This document shows, in pieces, positions 36,500-45,180 of a DNA stretch of 64,000 nucleotides. The translations under genes were made by a program, and so were the position numbers. How positions within the stretch are numbered: position 1 is the stretch's first letter; every line of letters starts with the position of its first letter. The stretch comes from Pseudoalteromonas arctica A 37-1-2 (GTDB lineage Bacteria > Pseudomonadota > Gammaproteobacteria > Enterobacterales > Alteromonadaceae): NCBI RefSeq assembly GCF_000238395.3, contig NZ_CP011025.1, positions 1,922,001-1,986,000 of the forward strand, written 5' to 3'. The notes beneath the pieces are model-generated. The model ran no database searches, was not told the DNA's origin, and was given only the letters and a program-made list of their open reading frames with translations.

Positions 36500-37132
36500 A
36501 TGAGCAAAATATTTATAATAGGTTTACCACGTACCGGCACTACTAGTGTGTGCCACGCATTTTTAGAGCTTGGTATTACAACGGCGCATACCGCGTATAC
36601 TAATGCTTGTTTTGAAAATGCTAACGCGATTGCCGACACTCCCATATTTAATGACTTTAAAGCGCTTGATATTCATTACCCACACTCTAAATTTATTTAT
36701 TTAGAGCGCGAACTTGGTGCATGGCTTGTATCAATAAAACAGCTTTTAACGCGTATGCACACTAATTTAACCCGTGCAGACGGGGGCTTTAATATTCATA
36801 TAAAACGCTGTTATTTAAATACGTTTAGTGAGCTTTCGCTTAATAATATTAGCGACGATAGTTACTTAGCTCACTGCTATAAAACACATTTTAATGATGC
36901 TCAAACGTACTTTAAGAACCGTGATCACGATTTTTTATCCATTGATATAGCAAAGCCTGATGGCTATAAAAAGCTATGCAATTTTTTAGCGTTAAAAAGT
37001 GATAAAACTGATTTTGAAAAAATGAATATGGGTGGCAAAGTTACCGCGTGGAACGATATTAAACACCCGTTAAAAGTTGAATCTACCGCTAAAGGACGGA
37101 TAGATAAATTACTGCCTTACAAGATTTTTTAA
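36500..37132 (+). CDS. Sulfotransferase-like P-loop protein
   Basis: This 210-residue protein begins with IIGLPRTGTTSVCHAF, the 5'-phosphosulfate-binding loop of PAPS-dependent sulfotransferases. It continues with FIYLERELGAWLVSIKQLL, which corresponds to the family's strand with Arg/Ser contacts for the 3'-phosphate. The C terminus (NMGGKVTAWNDIKHPL) is not distinctive. The acceptor is unknown and the protein is shorter than most. It sits between a MAPEG gene and miaE. Confidence 0.72.
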   Translation: MSKIFIIGLPRTGTTSVCHAFLELGITTAHTAYTNACFENANAIADTPIFNDFKALDIHYPHSKFIYLERELGAWLVSIKQLLTRMHTNLTRADGGFNIHIKRCYLNTFSELSLNNISDDSYLAHCYKTHFNDAQTYFKNRDHDFLSIDIAKPDGYKKLCNFLALKSDKTDFEKMNMGGKVTAWNDIKHPLKVESTAKGRIDKLLPYKIF

Positions 37133-37179
37133 ATCAAATACGTTAAAATCCCCGCATTATTATTTAAGTTGTACAGAAC

Positions 37180-37752
37180 ATGTTTGAATTAAAATACCAC
37201 ACCCCATTTGAATGGACCGAAGTTGTCCTTGCTGACTTTAATACTTTTTTACAAGATCACGCCGCTGCAGAAAAAAAAGCATCGGGTATGGCTATGTCTA
37301 TGCTTTCGCATTATCCAGACAAACGTAAATTAGTAAAAGCTATGACCGATTTAGCGCTAGAAGAATTAATACACTTTAAACAAGTACTTAAATTGCTTTT
37401 AGAGCGCGATGTAAACCTAGGTGACGACAAAAAAGATCCGTACATAAAACAAATACGTGCACTGTTTAGACATGGTCGTGATGGTTTTTTAATGGACCGA
37501 TTACTGGTTGGCGGTGTAATTGAAGCACGTGGCCACGAGCGTTTTTCTTTAGTTGCACAAGCGCTTCCTGAGGGTAAAGAAAAAGATTTTTATGTTGCTA
37601 TTGCTAAGTCAGAAGAAAAACATAAAAACCTATTTGTAGAACTAGCTTACGAATACTTTGAAAAAGAAGAAGTTGATGTTCGTCTAGAAGAGCTGCTTAT
37701 AGCTGAAGCTAAAATCTGTGAAAGCATCCCGTTTACAGCCGCTTTGCATTAA
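37180..37752 (+). CDS. miaE: tRNA-(ms2io6A)-hydroxylase
   Basis: This 190-residue ferritin-like diiron protein hydroxylates the isopentenyl group of ms2i6A37 in tRNA. Glu and His ligands appear in HAAAEKKASGMAMSML, LALEELIHFKQVL, VIEARGHERF and AKSEEKHKNLF, the expected four-helix set. The length is slightly under the 200-250 common in the family. It is cytosolic. It lies just before the Tad cluster but shows no functional tie to it. Confidence 0.93.
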   Translation: MFELKYHTPFEWTEVVLADFNTFLQDHAAAEKKASGMAMSMLSHYPDKRKLVKAMTDLALEELIHFKQVLKLLLERDVNLGDDKKDPYIKQIRALFRHGRDGFLMDRLLVGGVIEARGHERFSLVAQALPEGKEKDFYVAIAKSEEKHKNLFVELAYEYFEKEEVDVRLEELLIAEAKICESIPFTAALH

Positions 37753-37836
37753 TTAAAACTAGCGTAAAGCGTATTTTCACTCGCTTTGCGCCACACACCT
37801 CTGCTCTTATTTCTTTGTTAACCTCTTCATGAATTG

Positions 37837-37859
37837 TTGATTTGCAATTTGCGAATCAA
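37837..37859 (+). promoter_or_regulatory. 23-bp palindrome upstream of the secretin gene
   Basis: The arms TTGATTTGCA and TGCGAATCAA are separated by 3 bp, with one mismatched pair. The same arms and spacing occur at 40779-40801. The centre lies 82 bp upstream of the -12 GC at 37930-37931, a normal distance for an enhancer-binding protein site. Confidence 0.7.
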
Positions 37860-37916
37860 AATAATAAAAAACACGTTTATACATCTTAATCCATTGATTA
37901 TAAATACAAAAACCCT

Positions 37917-37932
37917 TGGTCTCATACTTGCT
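37917..37932 (+). promoter_or_regulatory. Sigma-54-like promoter of the secretin unit
   Basis: TGGTCTCATACTTGCT matches the -24/-12 layout: GG at 37918-37919 and GC at 37930-37931 with the required spacing, and TTGCT in the -12 box. The TGG block lacks the usual CAC after it, so the match is moderate. It lies 34 bp before the ATG. Confidence 0.6.
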
Positions 37933-37965
37933 ACCTATACAGTAAGCAAATTGAGGGAAAGGCTT

Positions 37966-39885
37966 ATGTTAAAATTTATTTTTATACTATTGCTAATATC
38001 TTTTACCGCTATGGGCAGTGAAAGTCATTTAGATTATATAGAAAATGCAAATGGTGAGCGGGTACAAAAAGTATCGCACTTAGTTAAATGGACGCATACT
38101 CGCTTTGTGTTTACCCGTGATATTTCTCGTATTGCACTTGGCCACGAAACAACACTTGATGTGAACGTGGTAAATGGCCGTGAGCTACTAATTTTAGCTA
38201 AAAAGTTGGGCCGTACATCTATGATGGTGTGGTACGACGATAAAAGCTCTGAAACATTTTTACTTGGCGTAACCGAAGACTACAGCGTACTAGAAAATGC
38301 CTTAAACGACATCCATCCTGACGTACAGCTAACCATAGCGCCTGATCGCCATGCGGTTGTATTACGCGGTGAAGTACCTACTATAAATTATCGTCATGCC
38401 GCTTATGAAGCTGCAAAAAACTACCTTTATGCCAGTAGCTCACAAGCATCACAACCCGTTATCACCTCAAATCCTAACCAAGGCATGTTTAATTCACTTG
38501 CTCAACGCTTGCAAGGCTTGGGTAACGCAAACGGCGGCAGCTCTCAAAACTCGAGTAAAGTCGCTATTATTAATTTAATAAAAGTAACTCAAGCACCCAA
38601 GCCAAAAGAAGAGCGTATTAGCGAAGTGATTAAATCAATGGGCGCAAATAAAGTGACCATTAAACGCATCTCGGTTGATGAGTTATCAAATGACGACAAC
38701 GATGTGTTTTTACTTTCCGGCTCTGTAAAAAACCAGATAGAGCTAGTGCGCTTATTAAATACAATTAATAAATTATTCGAACCAGAGCAAGCATTACAAA
38801 CTCAGGGTTCTCCTCTTGATCCTAATAATTTAATGGGCGGCGCAACGCAGGATAAAAGTTCAGGTATTGAAGTACTTGCCAACGAGTCAGGCGGTTTAAT
38901 AAATGATGCTACCTCAGGATTAAATTTAAGTAATGTAAGTTCAAACATTGCAAGAGCAACGTTGCTGTCAGTGGCTGGCGGTAAAGTTTTGTCAAGTATT
39001 GAAGTTGAAGATTTACCGCAAGTGCGTGTATCGGTGCAGCTATACGAAGTAAATCAACGTAGGTTAAAGCAATGGCGCCCAGATATTAGCGTGCTCTCTA
39101 ATGGATATGAAAAAGAAGCGGGCTTATTTGGCCGTGACGGTATGACTAATCGCGAATCTGGCTCTGCAACAATAGAAAATGCGCTGCAATTAATTGGTGG
39201 TCAATTAACTAATAACTTACAGCTTTCTACCTCACAGTTTGCCATTGATATGTTATTTTCATTACTTGAACAAGAAGGTATTTCTCGAACGCTTTCTCGC
39301 CCTACAATCACGGTTTTAGCCGGTGAAAGTGCCGTGTTTAAAGTCGGTGGTGAAGTACCTGTACCTACAAGTTATAGCCCATCTGGAATTACAAGCGGTC
39401 AGCAAGGTAGTAGTGGGTCGGTGTTTAGCGGTACAGAATTTAAATCATTCGGAGTTGAATTAAATGTACGCGCCATGGTTGACGACAAAGATAGAATAAC
39501 ACTTGATCTAAACCCAGTAATTTCATTACCCGATACCACGTTAACCGCCGAAATTGCACAAAGTACAGGCAGCAGTTTAAACAGCAGTGCATTTAATACA
39601 CGCAGCATGCAAACATCAACACGTTTAAAAGACGGGCAACCTCTTATTATTGGTGGCTTAATTAGCACCGATAACAATGCAAGCCACGACTTTGTACCTG
39701 ATGGCAACGGCAATAGCATGCTAGGAAAGTTAAGCGAAACAACCAGTAAAAGTGAAAACAACCGCGAGCTTATAATTGTTGTAACTCCAAACCTGGTGCG
39801 TGAGCCAATTAATACATTACGTTCGTGGGAGCACGCAAATATAGACACCCAGGTACTTAGCTATATACAGGAGCAAGGGCTATGA
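37966..39885 (+). CDS. cpaC: Tad/Flp pilus secretin
   Basis: This 639-residue outer-membrane secretin has a signal peptide (KFIFILLLISFTAMG), an N-terminal N0-like domain (about 40-115; ALGHETTLDVNVVNGRELLILAKKLGRTSMMVWY), a BON-like segment, and the C-terminal secretin domain with VRVSVQLYEVNQRRL and LSRPTITVLAGESAVFKVGGEVPVP, ending in ELIIVVTPNLVREP. It would form the exit ring of the machine. The frame opens at 37834, but ATG 37966 has GAGGGAAAGG and the signal peptide. It overlaps the lipoprotein gene by ATGA. A palindrome and a -24/-12 promoter lie upstream. Confidence 0.9.
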   Translation: MLKFIFILLLISFTAMGSESHLDYIENANGERVQKVSHLVKWTHTRFVFTRDISRIALGHETTLDVNVVNGRELLILAKKLGRTSMMVWYDDKSSETFLLGVTEDYSVLENALNDIHPDVQLTIAPDRHAVVLRGEVPTINYRHAAYEAAKNYLYASSSQASQPVITSNPNQGMFNSLAQRLQGLGNANGGSSQNSSKVAIINLIKVTQAPKPKEERISEVIKSMGANKVTIKRISVDELSNDDNDVFLLSGSVKNQIELVRLLNTINKLFEPEQALQTQGSPLDPNNLMGGATQDKSSGIEVLANESGGLINDATSGLNLSNVSSNIARATLLSVAGGKVLSSIEVEDLPQVRVSVQLYEVNQRRLKQWRPDISVLSNGYEKEAGLFGRDGMTNRESGSATIENALQLIGGQLTNNLQLSTSQFAIDMLFSLLEQEGISRTLSRPTITVLAGESAVFKVGGEVPVPTSYSPSGITSGQQGSSGSVFSGTEFKSFGVELNVRAMVDDKDRITLDLNPVISLPDTTLTAEIAQSTGSSLNSSAFNTRSMQTSTRLKDGQPLIIGGLISTDNNASHDFVPDGNGNSMLGKLSETTSKSENNRELIIVVTPNLVREPINTLRSWEHANIDTQVLSYIQEQGL

Positions 39886-40559
39886 AAATATTTTATATTA
39901 TTTTACTGCTTACTTTATCGGGTTGCGCTCATATTGATTACAAGCCAACAGTAAATCCTTACAACGCGTTGAGTGACATCGTTAAAAAATACCAATTAAA
40001 TGCCCAACCATTAAAGTGTGAAGGTATAAATGCAAGTAACTGTTTAAACCTAGTGCATGAGGTGAATCAGTTAATGCTTGAACACCCCGATAACACGGCA
40101 ATACTGTCGATATCGGCCTACGTACTTTATAAAAGTGGCCGTGCTAATCAATCTCAACAAGTTATAAACACATTACTGAATAAAGCTAATCCACCATTAA
40201 ATGCAATTACTTTAGGGGTTACGTTAGCAATAGAGCAAGGTAATTTAGCTAAAGCAAAAAGTATTGCTCAATACGGCGTTGATGTTTTTGGTACACATGC
40301 TTCACCATACCTGCAAATGGCCTCTATACATTATGCTCAGGGCAGTTACGTTATAGCTTCAAACTACTTAGAGCTTTCGGTTAAGTTTGGTTTAAATAGC
40401 ACCGCCTATTTTTACCATAAAGGGTTAATTGAAGAAGCGAATACCAATAATTTATTGGCCTGTGGCTACTATGAGCAAGTTTTACGTGCAGAACCCACGC
40501 ATAAAAAAGCACTTGCTAGGCGCGGTAAACTCTCCGTTTTAGGTAATTGTTATTCTTAA
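39882..40559 (+). CDS. tadD: TPR lipoprotein, TadD-like
   Basis: This 225-residue protein has a lipobox (LLTLSGCAH, Cys about 15). Its helical repeats (about 60-220) resemble tetratricopeptides, for example NTAILSISAYVLYKSGRANQSQQVINTLL and YLQMASIHYAQGSYVIASNYLELSVK. TadD-type lipoproteins act as pilotins that help assemble the Tad secretin. Its start overlaps the secretin stop, which fits. The sequence is short for TadD and the repeats are weak, so the symbol is by position and type. A terminator overlaps the stop. Confidence 0.7.
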   Translation: MKIFYIILLLTLSGCAHIDYKPTVNPYNALSDIVKKYQLNAQPLKCEGINASNCLNLVHEVNQLMLEHPDNTAILSISAYVLYKSGRANQSQQVINTLLNKANPPLNAITLGVTLAIEQGNLAKAKSIAQYGVDVFGTHASPYLQMASIHYAQGSYVIASNYLELSVKFGLNSTAYFYHKGLIEEANTNNLLACGYYEQVLRAEPTHKKALARRGKLSVLGNCYS

Positions 40560-40577
40560 GGCCTTCGGGCCTTTTTT
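40558..40577 (+). terminator. Terminator separating secretin and pilin units
   Basis: AAGGCC, loop TTCG, GGCCTT and then TTTT. The stem starts inside the lipoprotein stop codon. It splits the Tad cluster into two transcription units, each with its own -24/-12 promoter. Confidence 0.85.
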
Positions 40578-40778
40578 ATACCTAAAATTTGGCATTATTA
40601 AGGAGCCAAAATCACTTTATTATTTATCAAAAATAGGAGTAAAGCTTACGCTCATCCTACGTTTTATACATAACCTCACAAGATTGCTTTTAATATTTCC
40701 CCCTTACACTATTCATCAGTTTTAATAATACTTTCAATAACGTAAACCTAGCATTATTTATCTAAAATATTTTTAATA

Positions 40779-40801
40779 TTGATTTGCATTTTGCAAATCA
40801 A
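40779..40801 (+). promoter_or_regulatory. 23-bp palindrome upstream of the pilin gene
   Basis: The perfect arms TTGATTTGCA and TGCAAATCAA flank TTT. The arms and 3-bp spacing are the same as at 37837-37859. The centre lies 94 bp upstream of the -12 GC at 40884-40885. Confidence 0.75.
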
Positions 40802-40870
40802 AAATGAAAATATCTAATAAACAATAACCATTAAAAACATAACTAACTGTATTTAATGGTTATTTATAGC

Positions 40871-40886
40871 TGGCATGGTCCTCGCA
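40871..40886 (+). promoter_or_regulatory. Sigma-54-like promoter of the pilin operon
   Basis: TGGCATGGTCCTCGCA has GG (40872-40873) and GC (40884-40885) at the exact -24/-12 spacing, with TGGCAT and TCGCA close to the consensus TGGCAC and TTGCA. Transcription should start about 40897, leaving a 35-nt leader before ATG 40932. Confidence 0.75.
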
Positions 40887-40931
40887 ATATGTAAAGTGAG
40901 CATAAGCTCTTCTAATTTAAAGGCTACGATT

Positions 40932-41321
40932 ATGAAAACTATTAAACATAACTTAAATAGCAAAAAGCAAAAAGGTTTTGTACTAACGTCAGAGCTAATC
41001 ATTCTTTCTACTTCAATGGTAGCAGCACTTGTAATTGGTTTATCTACATTACGTGACTCGGTAACCAGCGAACTTGAAGATGTAGCTGAAGCAATTGGCT
41101 CACTTGACCAAAGCTATGTATTTGACGGCATGATTAACGCCGAAGGCACTGCTGAAGTGTCTGGCTCTGGGTTTGTGGATTCAGTTGATGTGTACGCAGG
41201 CGATGGCAGTTCATTCACTTTTGTTGCATCAGACTTTAGTGAAAGTGCCGCACTTGTTAATGCAACACCAAGCGGCGATGCTGCAACACGTACAGCAGCT
41301 GGCGGTTCGCAAGGTAACTAA
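40932..41321 (+). CDS. Major prepilin candidate of the Tad-like system
   Basis: This 129-residue protein has a 15-residue Lys-rich leader ending KKQKG, then FVLTSELIILSTSMVAALVIGL, a prepilin-type helix with Glu at mature position 6 instead of the usual 5. The mature part is 114 residues, larger than Flp pilins (about 50-60), with a Gly, Ser and Ala-rich acidic C-terminal domain and no Cys. The start is ATG 40932; the frame extends back to 40875 across the promoter. It is the first gene of the -24/-12 operon and is followed by a strong hairpin that would keep its mRNA abundant. No pilin family was recognised. Confidence 0.75.
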   Translation: MKTIKHNLNSKKQKGFVLTSELIILSTSMVAALVIGLSTLRDSVTSELEDVAEAIGSLDQSYVFDGMINAEGTAEVSGSGFVDSVDVYAGDGSSFTFVASDFSESAALVNATPSGDAATRTAAGGSQGN

Positions 41322-41372
41322 CGCAAGGTACCCAATATAAGGCAACCAGGTTTGAATACCAAGCTTAAGGCT

Positions 41373-41396
41373 CACTGCCACAAAAGTGTGGCAGTG
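41373..41396 (+). promoter_or_regulatory. Intercistronic hairpin behind the pilin gene
   Basis: CACTGCCACA and TGTGGCAGTG form a perfect 10-bp stem with the loop AAAG and no T run. It probably protects the pilin message or reduces read-through into the assembly genes, as is usual behind highly expressed first genes. Confidence 0.65.
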
Positions 41397-41418
41397 AAAG
41401 TTACTCTGGAGGAATATT

Positions 41419-42186
41419 ATGAAAAGTAAAAGTAACAAAGGCGCAACCACTGCGGCTCTCACATTACTCATCACCTCTGGCATGTTAGCTTCGGCTTTGG
41501 GCATTAGACAGGTAAACGATGAAAATAGCGTAACAGCCTGGGTAGTAAACAAAAATATGTCGGCCGGTCAAATAGTAACCGTTCACGATGTAGAGCAAAA
41601 AAGTATAGATCCAAGTAACTATTCAAATATTGCACTGAGCGTTCAAAATCCGCGTGCATTAATTGGTCAAAAATTAGCAACTAACAAAATGGTTGAACAA
41701 CCCTTGTTCGACACCGATTTTATTAGAGCGAAAAGCCAAAACTTATCAGAAGCCATACCTGCAGGGCGTGTTTTATATACTTTAAAACTAAACACCTTAG
41801 ATATTCCGCTTTCGCGTATACACAAAGGTGACCGACTCGACATAGTCGCTAAAACTAATCGCTTAGTAAGAACAGTTGCCCGTGATGTACAGCTTATTGG
41901 TGTTTCAAAAGCTCCTAAATCGCAAGCCGCAAAAAGTGGCGTAATGGATAATTTAGCTAAAGAGTCTAATTCTGCTGCGGGCGGTGTTTCATTAGTCCTT
42001 GCGGTACTTCCAAAAGATGTTTATTCGTTGGCGGGTATAGATAACGCCGACAAAGTTTCAATTATTGTGCATAGCGCTTATGACATTGAACAAGGTCGTT
42101 TGCAAAACTTTTCACGCTTACAAACCAGTCGCACAATCGAAGTGGTTAAAGGCGTTAAAAATGAAGCTGTATATGTAGCTAAGTGA
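41419..42186 (+). CDS. cpaB: Flp pilus assembly protein CpaB/RcpC
   Basis: This 255-residue protein has one N-terminal helix (about 10-30), a SAF-like domain (SVTAWVVNKNMSAGQIVTVHDVEQKSI, then LIGQKLATNKMVEQPLFDTDF) and the second conserved part IPAGRVLYTLKL, DIPLSRIHKGDRLDIVA. CpaB/RcpC sits in the periplasm and works with the secretin. GGAGGA precedes the ATG. It is part of the pilin operon and is followed 6 bp later by the ATPase gene. Confidence 0.88.
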   Translation: MKSKSNKGATTAALTLLITSGMLASALGIRQVNDENSVTAWVVNKNMSAGQIVTVHDVEQKSIDPSNYSNIALSVQNPRALIGQKLATNKMVEQPLFDTDFIRAKSQNLSEAIPAGRVLYTLKLNTLDIPLSRIHKGDRLDIVAKTNRLVRTVARDVQLIGVSKAPKSQAAKSGVMDNLAKESNSAAGGVSLVLAVLPKDVYSLAGIDNADKVSIIVHSAYDIEQGRLQNFSRLQTSRTIEVVKGVKNEAVYVAK

Positions 42187-42192
42187 GTTTTT

Positions 42193-43491
42193 ATGTTTAA
42201 TTTATCAAGCAAACATGAAGAAGTTCAAACCAGTTTAAGTACCTTTGAAGAGCTTAAAAAGCTATTGCACGATGCTGTTATCGAAGAGTACGAACAAGAA
42301 CCAACCGCGCTTTTATCAAGTAATGTTCTCGAAAAAATCTCTGCATTGTGCAGTGAAATTCCACAATTTAATCAATCTTCATTTAATCAACATCAACAAG
42401 AGCAGGTTGTTCAGGCTGTATTTGATGAAATTCAGGGCCTTGGCCCTATTGCACAATTTATGCTGGACGATCAAGTAAGTGATATTTTAATAAACGACAC
42501 GCAAGATATTTGGATTGATAAACAAGGCAAACTACTTTGCACAGCCAGTAAGTTTGATGACGAACGCCATTTACGCCGATTTGTTGATCGCTTACTTGAT
42601 GGCTGTGGTCGCCAAGTCAATGCGCTTATGCCAATTGTTGATGGCAAACTAAAAGATGGTAGCCGTGTTCATATTATTGTACCGCCTGCGTGTACCAGCG
42701 CAGCTATTGTGTCTATTCGTAAGTTTAACCATAAAAAAATAAACGATGACTTTTTAGTTAATAACCATTTTTTAGATAAAAACATCTTATCATTTTTAAA
42801 AAGTGCAGTTAAAACAGGCGTTAATATTTTAGTGTGTGGCAATGCAGGGGCTGGTAAAACGTCATTATTAAACGTACTTGCCAACTCAATTAATCCAAAT
42901 GAACGTGTTGTAACCATTGAAGAAAGCGCTGAACTTAATTTGCATCACAACCACGTTGTGCAATTAGAAGCTCACGACACAAACAGCGATGGTAAAGGTG
43001 CAGTAAGCCTAAGAGATTTAGTAAAAGCAGCCCTTAGAATGCGCGCAGATAGAATAATTGTTGGAGAGGTACGCTCAGGCGAGGTAATCGATATGCTCCA
43101 AGCAATGAACTGTGGTCACCAAGGTTCGATGACGACCATACATGCTAACAGCGCAAATGATGCCGTTATTCGTTTATCTACCTTAGTGCAGTTACACAAT
43201 GCACAACTGAGCGATACCCATACAAGTTCGCTAATCGCGTCGAGTATTCAACTTATTGTGCATGTTTCTCGCTCAACTAATGGCACCCGAACTCTAAAAA
43301 GTATTGGTGAAATTAAGCGTGTTAATGGCGGCGCACATTTTAGCCCGCTTTATAGTATTAATGAAGCAGAGCCAGTACAAAGTGAGTTAATAGATAACTC
43401 AAGTGTTATTGAGTTTATGAAAGGCCAAGGCGCAAATGCACAAGAATTAAAAGCATTACTGCACAATAACCCGGAGGCTAACAATGACTAA
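42193..43491 (+). CDS. cpaF: Tad pilus assembly ATPase CpaF/TadA
   Basis: This 432-residue secretion ATPase has Walker A GNAGAGKTSLLN (about 218-229), an Asp-box Glu pair in TIEESAELNL, Walker B RIIVGEVRSGEV and the His box MTTIHANSANDA. It hydrolyses ATP at the inner membrane to drive pilus assembly through TadB and TadC. The N-terminal domain (LGPIAQFMLDDQVSDILIND) is the usual CpaF type. The stop overlaps the tadB start by 8 bp. Confidence 0.95.
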   Translation: MFNLSSKHEEVQTSLSTFEELKKLLHDAVIEEYEQEPTALLSSNVLEKISALCSEIPQFNQSSFNQHQQEQVVQAVFDEIQGLGPIAQFMLDDQVSDILINDTQDIWIDKQGKLLCTASKFDDERHLRRFVDRLLDGCGRQVNALMPIVDGKLKDGSRVHIIVPPACTSAAIVSIRKFNHKKINDDFLVNNHFLDKNILSFLKSAVKTGVNILVCGNAGAGKTSLLNVLANSINPNERVVTIEESAELNLHHNHVVQLEAHDTNSDGKGAVSLRDLVKAALRMRADRIIVGEVRSGEVIDMLQAMNCGHQGSMTTIHANSANDAVIRLSTLVQLHNAQLSDTHTSSLIASSIQLIVHVSRSTNGTRTLKSIGEIKRVNGGAHFSPLYSINEAEPVQSELIDNSSVIEFMKGQGANAQELKALLHNNPEANND

Positions 43492-44359
43492 ACTTGATTA
43501 TTTATTAGCTATAGCGGCGGTTATAACCTTTGTACTTGCAGCTAGTGTGTTGGTTTCTTTGTATGCTAAAAATAAAAGCAACCAGAGCGCTAAAAAAGTA
43601 AATATTTTAGAAGAAAAAGACGTACTTACTTTGTCACTACGAGTGCTAGGCTTAAACATAAGTAACGCTTGGTTTATAAGCATGGCGTGCTCGCTCTCTA
43701 GTAGCTCATGGTTTTTAGCTAAATTATATTATCCCGAGGCATCAACCAGCGCGTTTATTATTTCAATCGTGGTTTTTGTAACCTGTTTTATAGCTGTGAT
43801 AGACCTAGCTCATTATAAATTAGCAAAATTTGAGCATCATTTTTTAGAATTTATTGAAACCGTACAATCGTGTTTAAGCACTGGGCTATCGCTACAGCAA
43901 TCAATGCAGTTTGCTGATGAACATGCAGACCCATATATAAAAAAACAAAGCACCTTACTAATACAACGCATGAGCATGGGTAGTGATGCCGAAACGTCGT
44001 TTGCCCCTTTAATTGAAAGATACAACTGCGAAACCGTAAGATTGTTTGCTCATAGCATCATTACACATACACAAAGCCAGTGTGATTTAACCGATATGCT
44101 AAAAAGCGTATGCAACATGATGTCGCTTCGGACCCTCGACCGCCAACAGCTAAAAGCTAAGCTTTCGGGCACTAAATACGCTGCTGTATTTAGTGGTTTT
44201 TTACCTTACGCACTAATTCCTTTATTTAGCTATACCGATCCAACCTGGTTTGAACCATTATTAAACGACCCTAATGGGATTGCATTTATAACGGTTGCGC
44301 TTCTTTGTCAGCTATTTGGCTTTTTATGGCTACGCCTTAGCTTAAGGGTAACATTATGA
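43484..44359 (+). CDS. tadB: Tad inner-membrane platform protein TadB
   Basis: This 291-residue protein has an N-terminal helix, two further helices (about 63-110), a cytoplasmic T2SF/GspF-type domain (about 120-240; FIETVQSCLSTGLSLQQSMQFA) and two C-terminal helices. It forms the membrane platform with TadC, rotated or moved by CpaF. The ribosome site GGAGG lies inside the cpaF 3' end. The stop overlaps the TadC start in ATGA. The identity rests on domain order and its place between CpaF and TadC. Confidence 0.88.
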   Translation: MTKLDYLLAIAAVITFVLAASVLVSLYAKNKSNQSAKKVNILEEKDVLTLSLRVLGLNISNAWFISMACSLSSSSWFLAKLYYPEASTSAFIISIVVFVTCFIAVIDLAHYKLAKFEHHFLEFIETVQSCLSTGLSLQQSMQFADEHADPYIKKQSTLLIQRMSMGSDAETSFAPLIERYNCETVRLFAHSIITHTQSQCDLTDMLKSVCNMMSLRTLDRQQLKAKLSGTKYAAVFSGFLPYALIPLFSYTDPTWFEPLLNDPNGIAFITVALLCQLFGFLWLRLSLRVTL

Positions 44360-45171
44360 TTGATATACTTTTACTTATCGGACTTCTAGTAAGTATGGGC
44401 TCATTTATCCATATTCATAGGCAATCTCTTAAAGTTGAATTAGATAAACCCGATACTAAAAACATTAATTGGTATCCGCTAATCATCATCTCTAAACGTC
44501 AACTAAGACAAGCAGGGATTCAAATTAATAAAATATTAATAAGCCTGTACTGCTTCAAAGTGGCTGCTACTTTCAGTGCATTTACGGTTATAGAACTAAC
44601 AGGTTATGAGCTGAGCCAATCGATTAAATTATTACTGTGTTTTATGTGTTTTTTTGCACCAGAATGTTGGTTTTTATTACGTAAAAATCAACGCAAAACC
44701 ACTATTAATAATAGCTTAGAGTTTTTTTTACGGGTGTTACTGGTTTACATGCGCGCTGGATTTTCGTTAGAGCGCTCATTTGCACTGGCGGTTGATCATG
44801 GATTAAGTCAAAAACACCCATTATACAAAGAGCTAAAGTTATTTTTATTCGAACTAAGCGCAGGTAAAGATCGTGAATTTGCATTTAATTCACTTTTTGA
44901 AAGAACTGACGTATTAGGAATTAAAAAGCTCGCCAACTTAATGTTAATAGGGTCAAAACTTGGTACGCCACTTATCCAAGCAGTAGAGGCTCAACTTGAA
45001 GGCCTAGCTCTAAAAAAGAACATTTTACTCGCTAAAAAGGTAAACAAAAAAGCGATGCACACAACCTTTCCCATTATCTTAATTTGTTTTCCGATGTTTT
45101 TGGTATTGGTGTTTTTTCCCGCAGCATTACAAGTAATGAATGTACTTAAAATGCTTGTAGAAGTGTTATAG
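44356..45171 (+). CDS. tadC: Tad inner-membrane platform protein TadC
   Basis: This 271-residue protein has a short N-terminal helix, paired helices (about 65-110) and a GspF-type domain (FLRVLLVYMRAGFSLERSFALAVDHG, then ELSAGKDREFAFNSLFERTDV and LIQAVEAQLEGLALKKN) ending in a last helix, MFLVLVFFPAALQVMNVL. It is the usual partner of TadB and starts in the ATGA overlap. The motif FxxRxxVxxIxxLxxxL-like text and LGTPL are typical of TadC. Confidence 0.9.
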   Translation: MIDILLLIGLLVSMGSFIHIHRQSLKVELDKPDTKNINWYPLIIISKRQLRQAGIQINKILISLYCFKVAATFSAFTVIELTGYELSQSIKLLLCFMCFFAPECWFLLRKNQRKTTINNSLEFFLRVLLVYMRAGFSLERSFALAVDHGLSQKHPLYKELKLFLFELSAGKDREFAFNSLFERTDVLGIKKLANLMLIGSKLGTPLIQAVEAQLEGLALKKNILLAKKVNKKAMHTTFPIILICFPMFLVLVFFPAALQVMNVLKMLVEVL

Positions 45172-45180
45172 GAGCCTGAT

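Larger units (their letters stand above)
40560..40931. other. Regulatory interval upstream of the pilin operon
   Basis: No gene was seen. The interval contains the terminator at its left edge, AT-rich sequence, the 23-bp palindrome (40779-40801) and the sigma-54-like promoter (40871-40886). A short imperfect inverted stretch (TAGGA near 40635 with TCCTA near 40661) is present, but I cannot assign it. Confidence 0.7.

Noticed and set aside
40875..40931. N-terminal extension of the pilin frame
   Set aside because: It would start inside the -24/-12 promoter; the leader peptide begins at ATG 40932.
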